A DNA stretch of 11,129 nucleotides from an uncultured Collinsella sp. (GTDB lineage Bacteria; Actinomycetota; Coriobacteriia; Coriobacteriales; Coriobacteriaceae), in contig URVD01000036.1 in NCBI GenBank assembly GCA_900551195.1, positions 1-11,129 on the forward strand. Reading direction: 5' to 3'. Below the pieces are notes generated by a model that was not told the DNA's origin, ran no database searches, and worked only from the letters and a program-made list of their open reading frames with translations. Below, in pieces: positions 1 through 7,092 of this stretch. Positions within the stretch are counted from its first letter, which is position 1, and each line of letters opens with the position of its first letter. The position numbers and the translations under genes are program-made.

Positions 1-7
1 GTTATCG

Positions 8-37
8 GCCCGTCCGATGTGATCGGACGGGCTTTTT
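8..37 (+). terminator. Rho-independent terminator of the gene to the left
   Basis: An 11-bp perfect stem, GCCCGTCCGAT (8-18) with ATCGGACGGGC (22-32), has a GTG loop and is followed by five T (33-37). It would end a + strand gene lying outside the window and separates it from the channel gene that starts at 81. Confidence 0.9.
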
Positions 38-80
38 GGTGGGTATCATGGTTGAATGATCATTAGGAGGTTTTCCCTAC

Positions 81-848
81 ATGGAATTGTTTGAGCCAAT
101 TCTTCATTTCTTTGCACAACGATGGGTCCACAACATCATCTGGGCCGGTATCTTGGCCATCGGCACCGCCGTTGCCGCCAAAATCGCGTCCAAGACCCTG
201 CACCACCTGCTTAACCGCGATGATAACCCGCTCCCAGCATCGAGCATCTTCATCAACATCACACGCGCCGTCATCTGGATGATCGGCGGCAGCTTTATCC
301 TCGACAACTGTTTTGGTATTAATGCAAACGCCCTCGTCGCCGCTCTTGGCGTCGGCGGCATCGCCATCTCGCTCGGCTTTCAGGACACGCTGTCGAACCT
401 TATCGGCGGTATGCAGGTGACCTTCATGGGCATCATCAAGCCCGGCGACAATATCGAGGTCGGCGGCGTGTCGGGCGTGGTCCAAGACATCACCTGGCGC
501 CACACGACCATCGAGGACGCCTGCGGACAGACCATCATCGTCCCCAACTCCAACATCTCCAAGAACACGCTCGTGCATCTGATGCCCTTTGGGCGCGTGG
601 CCGTGCCCGTTGCCGTAAAGGACACGTCTAAGTGGGCCTCGCTGGACGCGCTGGCAGATGAGCTTACCGACGCCACCAAGGCCGCGGTGCTTCCCATCTC
701 TGGCTTTGACAAGGAGCCGTACGTGCTCTTTAGCGAGATCGGCGACTTTGGCATTAAGGGTAAGATCATCTTTATCGTCAGTGACGACAGCACCACCTTT
801 ACGGCAGCCGATGCCTGCATCCGCGCCATCGCCCCCATCATCGCCTAA
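81..848 (+). CDS. MscS-family small-conductance mechanosensitive channel
   Basis: This 255-residue membrane protein is expected to open under membrane tension and release small solutes during hypo-osmotic shock. Hydrophobic segments lie at about residues 17-36 and 57-75. They are followed by the pore-lining helix at about 82-115, which shows the small-residue pattern typical of MscS TM3 (ALGVGGIAISLGF, then QDTLSNLIGG). The cytoplasmic beta domain follows at about 119-160 (IKPGDNIEVGGVSGVV, then IIVPNSNI). The C-terminal alpha/beta region runs to the end. Length is close to the E. coli MscS size, so this is a minimal family member without extra sensor domains. The ATG is supported by AGGAGG at 65-70. 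The stop codon (846-848) touches a palindromic repeat that may act as the transcript end. MscS-type assignment is firm; gating properties cannot be read from sequence. Confidence 0.93.
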   Translation: MELFEPILHFFAQRWVHNIIWAGILAIGTAVAAKIASKTLHHLLNRDDNPLPASSIFINITRAVIWMIGGSFILDNCFGINANALVAALGVGGIAISLGFQDTLSNLIGGMQVTFMGIIKPGDNIEVGGVSGVVQDITWRHTTIEDACGQTIIVPNSNISKNTLVHLMPFGRVAVPVAVKDTSKWASLDALADELTDATKAAVLPISGFDKEPYVLFSEIGDFGIKGKIIFIVSDDSTTFTAADACIRAIAPIIA

Positions 849-886
849 AACCACCGCAAAGGGGACAGGCACCTTTGTGGTGGTTT
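848..886 (+). repeat. Dispersed palindromic repeat, copy 1
   Basis: The arms are AAACCACCGCAAAGG (848-862) and CCTTTGTGGTGGTTT (872-886), pairing along their whole length with one G-U pair, around a short loop GGACAGGCA. The element begins at the stop codon of the channel gene. It is one of four copies in this window (others near 3575, 5588 and 7296). The pattern resembles REP-type elements; a hairpin this strong could also limit read-through or protect the mRNA 3' end, which is inference. Confidence 0.85.
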
Positions 887-942
887 CGCATCGTGGTACC
901 ATGGTTCATATCGTTGTTTAAACGACTAAGGGAGTAGACACC

Positions 943-2859
943 ATGGAAGAGGCCTATCGTCAAGCACGCAAGCGCGGCGAGCAGGGACGCCGTCGCGCCA
1001 TCAGCCAAAGCGAGCACCCGTACCTTACGGACCTCGACAGCTTGGTCGCCCAGCTTCCCTGCGGGCAGCGCGAGAACATCGGCCTGCGGGACATTCCGCT
1101 CGAAATGGTCGTCGGCACGGTTACCAAGGGCCGTCAGTCTGCCTTTTCGTGCAACTTTATGCCCCTGTTGCCATTTAGCACCGAGTTCGCCCGCAAGTGG
1201 TCCAACCTCTACGACATCCAGGTGACCGAGGGCTATCGCGACCCCATCATCGTCACCGAGTTCATGCATCGGTTTTACGTCCAAGAGGGCAACAAGCGCG
1301 TCAGCGTCCTCAAATTCCTGGACGCCCCGACGGTTTCGGCCAAGATTACCCGTCTCTACCCCGGCACATGGGATTCCGTCGAAAGCCGCCTATACGGTGA
1401 GTTCTGCGCGTTTTGGCGCGTCTGCCCCCTATACGAGATCGAGTTCTCGCGTGAGGGAAGCTACGAGACACTCGCCAAGATGCTCGGTCAGAACCTTATC
1501 GAAAAATGGCCGCAGAAAAAGGTCGACTACCTGCGCCACACCTTCTTGCTCTTTAAGCGCGCCTACCTTCGCGCGGGCGGCGACCACCTGGACATTACGC
1601 CCGCCGACGCCATGCTCGTCTACCTCAATGTGTACAACCAGGACCGCCTGCTGGATACGCCGACGGATATCGTCGTAAACCGCCTGTGCAAGATTTGGCG
1701 CGAGTTGGTCATTGCCGGCAAAAGTGATGAGGAGAAGGTCGATCTTGTCGAGGCACCGAGTGTCGATGAGGAAGAGGCGCCCGCCAAGTCCACCTCCGGC
1801 GTGCTCAACTTCTTTATGAGCAAGACCGTCTACTCCACTGCCAATCCCATGCGAATCGCCTTTATCCACGAGTTTCCCTGTTCGACGTCGAGCTGGGACA
1901 GCCTGCACGATCAAGGGCGCCAGTATCTCGATGAGCACTTTGGCGGTATCGTGCGCACCGAGGCGTTCGAGGACTGTCATAATCCGGATGTGTTCTACGC
2001 CGCCGTGGAAACGGCTGTCAAACATGGAGCTAACGTCATCTTCTCGACCTCGCACCGCCTGATGGAATACACGCTCAGGGCAGCCGTTGAGTATCCCCAG
2101 GTTCGGTTCCTTAACTGTTCTATCGGCCTTCCCCACCAGAGCGTCCGTTCGTACTTTGGCAAGATGTACGAGGCCAAGTTCCTCCTGGGCGCCCTTGCGG
2201 CTAGCATGGCGGACAACCATCGCATTGGCTACCACGCGTCGGTCTTTGCGTCGGGCGCGCTTAGCGAGATCAACGCCTTTGCCATCGGCGCCTCGCTGCT
2301 CGACCCTCGCGCGCAGGTAATCCTCACCTGGGGCGATGTACCCGCCGGCGGTCTTGCCGAGGCCATGTGCCGCGAAGGCGTGAGTGTTATGACCGGTGTC
2401 GACATGTCCAAGTCGCTGGAGGACCCCACGGCCTACGGACTCCACCGCCTGGTCGATGGCAAGGTCGTCGGCATCGCCATGCCGGTATGGAACTGGGGCC
2501 GTTACTACGAGCTTATCGTGCGAAGCCTGCTGCATGGCACCTGGGATGAGACCAGTGACAACAGCCAGGTTCGCGCCGTCAACTACTGGTATGGTATGAG
2601 CTCGGGCGTTATCGACATTCGCTACGCTCCGGGCCTGCCCTATCAGACGCGCAAGCTTGTTCAGCTACTGCGCAATGGCATCGTCGAGGGCTCCATCAAT
2701 CCATTTGGCGGCGAGCTCCATAGCCAAGACGGCGTGGTGCAGATCGAGGGCTTTCCCCCACTGCCGAGCACGCAAATCGTCGAGATGGACTGGCTGGCCG
2801 ACAACGTGGTGGGCACCATTCCGCAACTCTACGATGAGCCGAAGGTCCGCGCCCTATGA
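943..2859 (+). CDS. ParB-like domain fused to BMP/PnrA-like ligand-binding domain (cytoplasmic)
   Basis: This 638-residue protein has two recognisable parts. Residues about 45-140 resemble the ParB/Srx-like fold: DPIIVTE followed by FYVQEGNKRVSVLKFL (111-126) matches the pattern of the ParB box in which a Gly-x-x-Arg loop binds nucleotide. Residues about 141-260 are helical and unassigned. An acidic linker lies at about 260-285. Residues about 302-600 match the basic membrane protein (BMP/PnrA) family of nucleoside-binding proteins (MRIAFIHEF, NVIFSTS, EYPQVRFLNCS, KFLLGALAASM, IGYHAS). Extracellular BMP proteins have a lipoprotein signal; here there is none, so the protein is probably cytoplasmic. 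B. subtilis Med is a known BMP relative with a regulatory role. The start follows AAGGGAG (928-934). The stop overlaps the metallophosphoesterase start by four bases, so the two are co-translated. A sensor or regulatory role is inference; the ligand is unknown. Confidence 0.8.
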   Translation: MEEAYRQARKRGEQGRRRAISQSEHPYLTDLDSLVAQLPCGQRENIGLRDIPLEMVVGTVTKGRQSAFSCNFMPLLPFSTEFARKWSNLYDIQVTEGYRDPIIVTEFMHRFYVQEGNKRVSVLKFLDAPTVSAKITRLYPGTWDSVESRLYGEFCAFWRVCPLYEIEFSREGSYETLAKMLGQNLIEKWPQKKVDYLRHTFLLFKRAYLRAGGDHLDITPADAMLVYLNVYNQDRLLDTPTDIVVNRLCKIWRELVIAGKSDEEKVDLVEAPSVDEEEAPAKSTSGVLNFFMSKTVYSTANPMRIAFIHEFPCSTSSWDSLHDQGRQYLDEHFGGIVRTEAFEDCHNPDVFYAAVETAVKHGANVIFSTSHRLMEYTLRAAVEYPQVRFLNCSIGLPHQSVRSYFGKMYEAKFLLGALAASMADNHRIGYHASVFASGALSEINAFAIGASLLDPRAQVILTWGDVPAGGLAEAMCREGVSVMTGVDMSKSLEDPTAYGLHRLVDGKVVGIAMPVWNWGRYYELIVRSLLHGTWDETSDNSQVRAVNYWYGMSSGVIDIRYAPGLPYQTRKLVQLLRNGIVEGSINPFGGELHSQDGVVQIEGFPPLPSTQIVEMDWLADNVVGTIPQLYDEPKVRAL

Positions 2860-3566
2860 AAATCCTTGCCATAGCCGATACCGAAGAGCGATGCCTGTGG
2901 GAGTGCTTTCGCAAGGAGCGCTTTGAGGACGTTGACCTGATTCTATCCGCAGGCGACCTGGATCCGGACTATCTTGAGTTTTTGGTCACTGTCATCAACA
3001 AACCGCTTGTGTACGTTCGTGGCAACCACGACGACCGCTACGCGCGCCATGCACCGGGCGGGTGCATTTGTGTTGAGGACAGCGTATATGTGTACCGAGG
3101 TATTCGCATTGCGGGTCTGGGCGGTTCCATGCGCTACCGCGACGGCGCGAACATGTATACCGAGCGCGAGATGGCAAAACGCATGCGCAAGCTATCGCGA
3201 AAAATCGCACTGGTAGACGGATGCGATATTCTACTTACCCATGCACCCGTCGCAGGCATGGGCGACCTGGACGACCTGCCGCATCGAGGATTCGAGTGCT
3301 TTAATGCGGCTCTTGAGTCTTGGGGTCCCGACTATATGATTCACGGGCATGTGCACCAAAGCTACGGCCCCAACTTTCAACGCGAGCGCCAACACCCATG
3401 CGGAACGAAGATTGTCAACGCCTGCGGCTATACCAAGATCGAAATTGACGAGGCGCGCTACCCCACGCGCGGTTGGAAGGCCGCTTGGCTCAACTCGCAA
3501 ACCATGCGCCGCGAGCTCAAACGCCACGAAGCAATCGAGTCTTCAACCGCCAGAACCCCCTGGTAA
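2856..3566 (+). CDS. Calcineurin-like metallophosphoesterase
   Basis: This 236-residue soluble protein belongs to the two-metal phosphoesterase superfamily, which cleaves phosphomono- or phosphodiesters. The family signatures appear in order: IAD at residue 8, GD (33-34), GNHDD (56-60), THAP with His129, and GHVH (164-167). The first motif is normally D-x-H; here it reads D8-T9-E10, so Glu replaces the usual His metal ligand. A stretch conserved in related proteins, GLGGSMRYRDGANMYTEREM, lies at 87-106. The ATG shares ATGA with the stop of the upstream ParB/BMP gene, indicating translational coupling and a joint function. The C-terminal tail after about residue 205 is basic and hydrophilic. 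A palindromic repeat follows nine bases after the stop codon. The substrate cannot be told from sequence. Confidence 0.88.
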   Translation: MKILAIADTEERCLWECFRKERFEDVDLILSAGDLDPDYLEFLVTVINKPLVYVRGNHDDRYARHAPGGCICVEDSVYVYRGIRIAGLGGSMRYRDGANMYTEREMAKRMRKLSRKIALVDGCDILLTHAPVAGMGDLDDLPHRGFECFNAALESWGPDYMIHGHVHQSYGPNFQRERQHPCGTKIVNACGYTKIEIDEARYPTRGWKAAWLNSQTMRRELKRHEAIESSTARTPW

Positions 3567-3574
3567 CTGCCAAC

Positions 3575-3634
3575 AACCACCACGAAGGGGATAGGCACCT
3601 TTATGGTGGTTTTGCTGACTCGTCCGACCTGTCC
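3575..3634 (+). repeat. Dispersed palindromic repeat, copy 2, with shared downstream tail
   Basis: The arms are AACCACCACGAAGG (3575-3588) and CCTTTATGGTGGTT (3598-3611) around GGATAGGCA. One C/A mismatch and one G-U pair are tolerated. The tail GCTGACTCGTCCGACCTGTC begins at 3614 and ends with one more C at 3634; it is shared base for base with copy 3 (5630-5650), so the repeated unit there is longer than the palindrome. Confidence 0.85.
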
Positions 3635-3680
3635 ATCACGGTGCTTGTGTAATTAACGAGAACACTCATTGTTTTGTAAG

Positions 3681-3707
3681 GACGGCGCTCACGTGCCGTC
3701 TTTTTTT
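3681..3707 (+). terminator. Rho-independent terminator after the metallophosphoesterase operon
   Basis: GACGGC (3681-3686) pairs with GCCGTC (3695-3700), extended by a G-U and a C-G pair, and is followed by seven T (3701-3707). It closes the ParB/BMP-phosphoesterase transcript and separates it from the sigma factor gene. Confidence 0.88.
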
Positions 3708-3798
3708 GTCAACTTATGCAGTCTCGACCGTGTTGTATGTAGAGGGACCTCGCGAGACGCCTTCCCTATATCCACCACGACCAATTGGAGGTGACACT

Positions 3799-4359
3799 AT
3801 GCCTGCACGCCGTAACCGCAATAGCACGCTCCGATGCGATGCCGATCAGATCGAGCGGGAAGCAAAGCGCTTGGTCGACACGTATTCCGACCTCATCCTT
3901 CGATTGTGCTATTCGGCCCTTGGATCCGCTGACGACGCTCAAGACATCTGCCAGGACACGCTGATCAAGATTCTCCAACGCACTCAACCGTTCGACTCGC
4001 TCGAACACGAACGTGCTTGGGTGATCCGAGTCGCACTGAACGCATGTCGCGATATCGGCCGTACGCACGCGAATCACCCGGTTGTCGACCTCGATTCGCT
4101 CCCCGATTTCTGCGCACCCGTAACACATACCGAGCAAGAATTCGCGCAACGCGACTGCGCCATTCTTTCCGCTGTCACGGCCCTGCCTCAAGCACAGCGC
4201 ATCGCCATCTTTTTGCACTACTACGCAGGCATGAGCATCAGGGAAATCGCAGACGCCGTTCACGCGACGCCAGCTGCAACCGCCCAGCACCTTAGCCGCG
4301 GACGTGCGTCACTTCGGCTTTCCTTGAAAGGAGACCACAATGACTACGAATTCGAATGA
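3799..4359 (+). CDS. ECF-type sigma-70 family RNA polymerase sigma factor
   Basis: This 186-residue protein has the two-domain layout of extracytoplasmic-function sigma factors. Region 2 (about 27-88) binds core polymerase and the -10 element (YSDLILRLCY, DAQDICQDTLIKILQ, ERAWVIRVALNACRD). Region 4 (about 124-175) reads the -35 element (LPQAQRIAIFLHYYAGMSIREIADAV, then TAQHLSRGRASLRL). The ATG at 3799 follows GGAGGTG (3787-3793). The frame is open further upstream to a TTG at 3706, but that lies inside the terminator T-tract and was not chosen. The gene end overlaps the start of the next gene by 20 bases, the usual arrangement of a sigma factor with its membrane anti-sigma factor. ECF factors are held inactive by the partner until a surface signal arrives; they often drive their own promoter, but no clear promoter was identified here. 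Target genes are unknown. Confidence 0.92.
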   Translation: MPARRNRNSTLRCDADQIEREAKRLVDTYSDLILRLCYSALGSADDAQDICQDTLIKILQRTQPFDSLEHERAWVIRVALNACRDIGRTHANHPVVDLDSLPDFCAPVTHTEQEFAQRDCAILSAVTALPQAQRIAIFLHYYAGMSIREIADAVHATPAATAQHLSRGRASLRLSLKGDHNDYEFE

Positions 4360-5470
4360 CTATCGCCACGCCCTGGAGCACATTTCGTTTACCGATAATG
4401 CGAAGCAGCACATGGCAAACTCGATTGCTCAGTCCGTCGCCTCGAGCGATGCGGCGACCGCTCAAAGCAACTTTAATGGCACGCGACGCAAGCCGCGCAT
4501 CGCCCGCCATCCCGTAAGAACAGTCGCTCGCATTGCCGCTGTAACGGCAGTCCTCGCTATCGTCATTGGAGGCGCTGGCACGGCTATGGCAACAGGCGTC
4601 CTGCCGCTTCCTTCTGACATGCTTTCCGACATCTTTGACGGACCTGCTTCTCAAACCGAGATCATCGACCGTATTGGCCGGCCCGTCGGTGCTAGCTGCT
4701 CCAACAACGGAGTCACCGTGACCGCCGACGCCATCATGGGCGACAAGGATATGGTTACCATCGCCTATACGCTTACGTTCGACGATCCCGCTGCCCTGAA
4801 AAAGCTTTCCGAGCCGGGCGAGAACGGAACTATCGCCGGAAGTGTCGATGGAAACGTATACGTTGATGGCGAGCATGGCGGCCAAGGCCAATCATGGCTC
4901 ATTGACAAGAACCCCAATGACTCCAGCATTCAATACTTTGCACAGTTCAGCGTTGAATCACCCGGCCTTATGGGCAGGACCGTCCGCACGCATATCAACT
5001 CTCTCGTTGTGCCACGTGCTGGCAAAGAGCTTCCCGAGTATAAGAAAATACTTACGGGCCCATGGGATCTTAAGTTCCAGCTGAATTACGAAGATACATC
5101 CGTTACGATTCCCGCGCCCAAATCGGTCAACTTTAACGGCACCAAGGCGACGATTCAAGAGGCCACCGTATCCTGCGTTGGCGTTTCAGTCCGCTACAAC
5201 ATAGATCGTTCCATCGAACACGACAACAACAGCGGCAAGATGTCTCAAAACATGGAGGAGTCTATGGATGCCGTTGGCAACATACCCCTCATCGTGACGT
5301 TCAAAGACGGTCATGTTGAGGACGCAACCAGCCACAGCGGCTATTTCGCAAATAAACTGGATAACGGCACCACTGATGTCCACAAGACCTGGCCGTTCTC
5401 GCAAGTTTGTGACACAGACAAGATTGCAAGCGTACAAATTGGCGATACGGTCATTCCCATGAATTCGTAA
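4340..5470 (+). CDS. Single-span membrane protein, probable anti-sigma factor (DUF4179-like)
   Basis: This 376-residue protein has a short cytoplasmic N-terminus (1-60, including YRHALEHISFTDNAKQHM), a basic stretch (RRKPRIARHPVR) just before one transmembrane segment at about 63-86, and a large outer domain (about 100-376) rich in beta-type sequence. That layout, and its place directly after an ECF sigma gene, match anti-sigma proteins of the DUF4179 type. The N-terminus would sequester the sigma factor and the outer domain would sense the envelope state. No HxxxCxxC zinc motif is present, so it is not a ZAS-type anti-sigma factor. The ATG follows AAAGGAG (4327-4333), itself inside the sigma gene, so translation is coupled. 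Family assignment is good by architecture; the signal is unknown. The gene converges on the leu remnants, with repeat elements between. Confidence 0.8.
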   Translation: MTTNSNDYRHALEHISFTDNAKQHMANSIAQSVASSDAATAQSNFNGTRRKPRIARHPVRTVARIAAVTAVLAIVIGGAGTAMATGVLPLPSDMLSDIFDGPASQTEIIDRIGRPVGASCSNNGVTVTADAIMGDKDMVTIAYTLTFDDPAALKKLSEPGENGTIAGSVDGNVYVDGEHGGQGQSWLIDKNPNDSSIQYFAQFSVESPGLMGRTVRTHINSLVVPRAGKELPEYKKILTGPWDLKFQLNYEDTSVTIPAPKSVNFNGTKATIQEATVSCVGVSVRYNIDRSIEHDNNSGKMSQNMEESMDAVGNIPLIVTFKDGHVEDATSHSGYFANKLDNGTTDVHKTWPFSQVCDTDKIASVQIGDTVIPMNS

Positions 5471-5587
5471 CGCTACGCGGCTCGTATATGCACCCGGTTC
5501 CGCACTTCGCGTCTAAAGATGCGCTGTCATCGAGCAGCGTGAGCGCAAGGCCGCCCGTATGGTCGGCTGGGAACACCTCGTTGCGCT
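5471..5587. other. Intergenic stretch, possibly holding a short gene remnant
   Basis: No intact gene is seen in these 117 bases. On the + strand, bases 5526-5588 read VIEQRERKAARMVGWEHLVA in frame with codon-like use of C and G in third positions. Another frame reads openly from an ATG near 5489 to a TAA that touches the palindromic repeat at 5588. Both frames have similar third-base composition, so the sequence cannot decide which, if either, was coding. The stretch could be the tail of a lost gene. Confidence 0.25.
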
Positions 5588-5650
5588 AAAAACCACCACG
5601 AAGGGGACCGGCACCTTTGTGGTGGTTTTGCTGACTCGTCCGACCTGTCC
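5588..5650 (+). repeat. Dispersed palindromic repeat, copy 3, with shared downstream tail
   Basis: The arms are AACCACCACGAAGG (5591-5604) and CCTTTGTGGTGGTT (5614-5627), with flanking A and T runs extending the stem. The loop is GGACCGGCA. The tail at 5630-5650 is identical to the one after copy 2. The element sits between the anti-sigma gene and the leuB remnant, which converge, so it could serve as a two-way transcript end. Confidence 0.87.
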
Positions 5651-5660
5651 CAACGGTTTG

Positions 5661-5795
5661 TCTCAATCTGTAACAGGTAGGGCCCAAATAATCGGTTAGC
5701 TGTTACAGATCGAGACAGACCACGGATGCTCAGCCGAAAATCTCAATCTGTAACAGGTAGGAACGATTTTGCCCCTTAGATGTTACAGATTGAGA
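5661..5795. repeat. Four alternating inverted 15-base arms at exact 40-base period
   Basis: TCTCAATCTGTAACA occurs at 5661-5675 and 5741-5755. Its inverse, TGTTACAGATTGAGA, occurs at 5781-5795, and with one change (TGTTACAGATCGAGA) at 5701-5715. Arm starts are 40 bases apart each time, and every gap is 25 bases. The similarity runs into the gaps: the forward arms are both followed by GGTAGG and the inverse arms are both preceded by TTAG plus one base. The unit is therefore two 55-bp palindromes separated by 25 bases. There is no T-tract after either hairpin. No function is recognised; a MITE-like element or paired binding sites are possible. Confidence 0.85.
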
Positions 5796-5821
5796 TATTT
5801 GACAGCTTGAATCGGCATCGC

Positions 5822-6467
5822 CTACAGCGCGGCGACGACCTTGTCGCCCATCGTCGTGGTGCCGAGGATCTTATCTGCCGGGGTGTTGACATCGGCGATG
5901 TCACGGGTGCGCCAGCCCTCGTCGAGCACGCGCGCCACGGCGCTCTCGATCCACGCGGCTTGCTCGCCCATGTCGAGCGCGTAGGTCAGCAGCATCGCCA
6001 CCGACAAGATTTGAGCCAGCGGATTGGCCACGCCGAGCCCCGCGATGTCAGGAGCGCTGCCAGCGCTCGGCCCAAACAGCGATACGCCATCATCCAGCGA
6101 GGCAGAGGCAAGCATACCGAGCGATCCGGTAATCTGAGCCGCCTCATCGGACAGGATGTCGCCGAACATGTTCTCCGTCACCACGACGTCAAAGTCTGCC
6201 GGTCGACTGATGAGCTGCATGGCGGCGTTGTCGACGAGCAGGTCCTCAAGCTCCACGTCGGAGTACTCCTCGTCTTGCACGCGATGCACGATCTCGCGCC
6301 ACATGCGGCTCGTCTCCAGCACGTTGCGCTTATCAACGCTCGTCACCTTGCCGCGACGTTTGCGCGCCGCCTCAAATGCCTGGCGCGCAATGCGCTCAAT
6401 CTCGTACTCGCGATACTCCATCACGTCGACCGCACGCTGACCGGCCGCACCCGCAGCGCCCGCGCAG
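5822..6467 (-). pseudogene. leuB: leuB remnant: C-terminal part of 3-isopropylmalate dehydrogenase
   Basis: About 205 codons match the C-terminal half of 3-isopropylmalate dehydrogenase, the NAD-dependent enzyme of the third leucine step. Visible family motifs in order are [61 protein letters not shown], and the NAD-site segment [19 protein letters not shown]. The TAG stop is in the normal place. The N-terminal roughly 150 residues, with the substrate-binding Arg residues, are missing. In their place, near 6440-6470, the sequence switches to the leuA remnant in a different frame. Methionine codons inside the fragment and a TTG at 6487 could in principle start a product, but none would be a complete dehydrogenase. 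The retained half is well conserved, so the deletion is probably recent. Confidence 0.88.
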
Positions 6468-7028
6468 GTCACGGATGCGGGCGCCAAAGTCCCACGGCAT
6501 GTTGTAGCCCATCGTATCGGGGATGTTCACGACCGTGGCACCGGCCTTTACGGCCGCCTCGATAATGCGCACCAGAAACTCCTGATCGGAGCGGCCGGCA
6601 TCCTCGGCATAAAACTCAACATCGTCAACGAACTTGCGAGCATGTTTGACGGCATGGATCGCTCACTCAATTGCCCTTTCCTCAGTCATATGGAGCTTGT
6701 CGCGCAGGTGACTGGTGCTCACACCCAGCCCTGTATGGATACGGGGCCTCTGGGCCGTTTTGAGCGCCTCTGCAGCCACTTCGATATCCCTGTCGACAGC
6801 GCGCGTCAGGCCGCATACCGTGCATCGGTCGCCCGCAATCTTGCCAATCTCCTGTACGGAGCGAAAGTCACCAGGACTCGAGATGGGAAAGCCCGCCTCG
6901 ATAACGTCCACGTTCATGCGCACCAGCTGGCGGGCGATGAAGAGCTTTTCCTCGGTATTCATGCTGGCGCCCGGCGACTGCTCACCGTCGCACAGGGTGG
7001 CGTCAAAGATTGTGATTTTGCGGCTTAT
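6468..7028 (-). pseudogene. leuA: leuA remnant: N-terminal part of 2-isopropylmalate synthase, multiply broken
   Basis: In the frame read from 7028 downward the translation is the N-terminal third of 2-isopropylmalate synthase (acetyl-CoA plus 2-oxoisovalerate, first committed leucine step). It includes [56 protein letters not shown] and [16 protein letters not shown]. Four faults are seen. The codon placed to be the start (7026-7028) is ATA, five bases after AGGAGG (7034-7039). The motif normally DTTLRDGEQ reads DATLCDGEQ, losing the catalytic Arg. An in-frame TGA lies at 6663-6665, probably from CGA. After [10 protein letters not shown] the gene ends and leuB sequence begins out of frame, so the metal-binding HxHxD region and the whole C-terminus are absent. 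An open segment from an internal ATG at 6962 to the TGA codes 99 residues of non-functional enzyme. Confidence 0.92.
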
Positions 7029-7092
7029 ATGTTCCTCCTGATTGACCGTTTTATGACAGATGGCTTTCAGGAGAGAGAAGGCCTAGAGATAG

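Noticed and set aside
1429..2535. 368-residue open frame on the - strand inside the ParB/BMP gene
   Set aside because: The + strand frame has recognisable BMP motifs and a proper start; the antisense frame has none.
3706..3798. Upstream TTG start for the sigma factor, adding 31 residues
   Set aside because: The TTG lies in the T-tract of a terminator and has no ribosome-binding site; the ATG at 3799 has GGAGGTG at good spacing and gives a normal length.
5661..5795. CRISPR array
   Set aside because: The repeats alternate in orientation, are only four, the gaps share edge sequence, and no cas gene is near.
5822..6487. An intact leuB-like gene starting at the TTG 6487
   Set aside because: The first residues are leuA sequence read out of frame and the N-terminal half of the dehydrogenase is missing; no ribosome-binding site is apparent.
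5780..6565. 261-residue open frame on the + strand opposite leuB
   Set aside because: The - strand shows clear LeuB motifs over the same bases; the + strand translation is Arg/His-rich and unlike any family.
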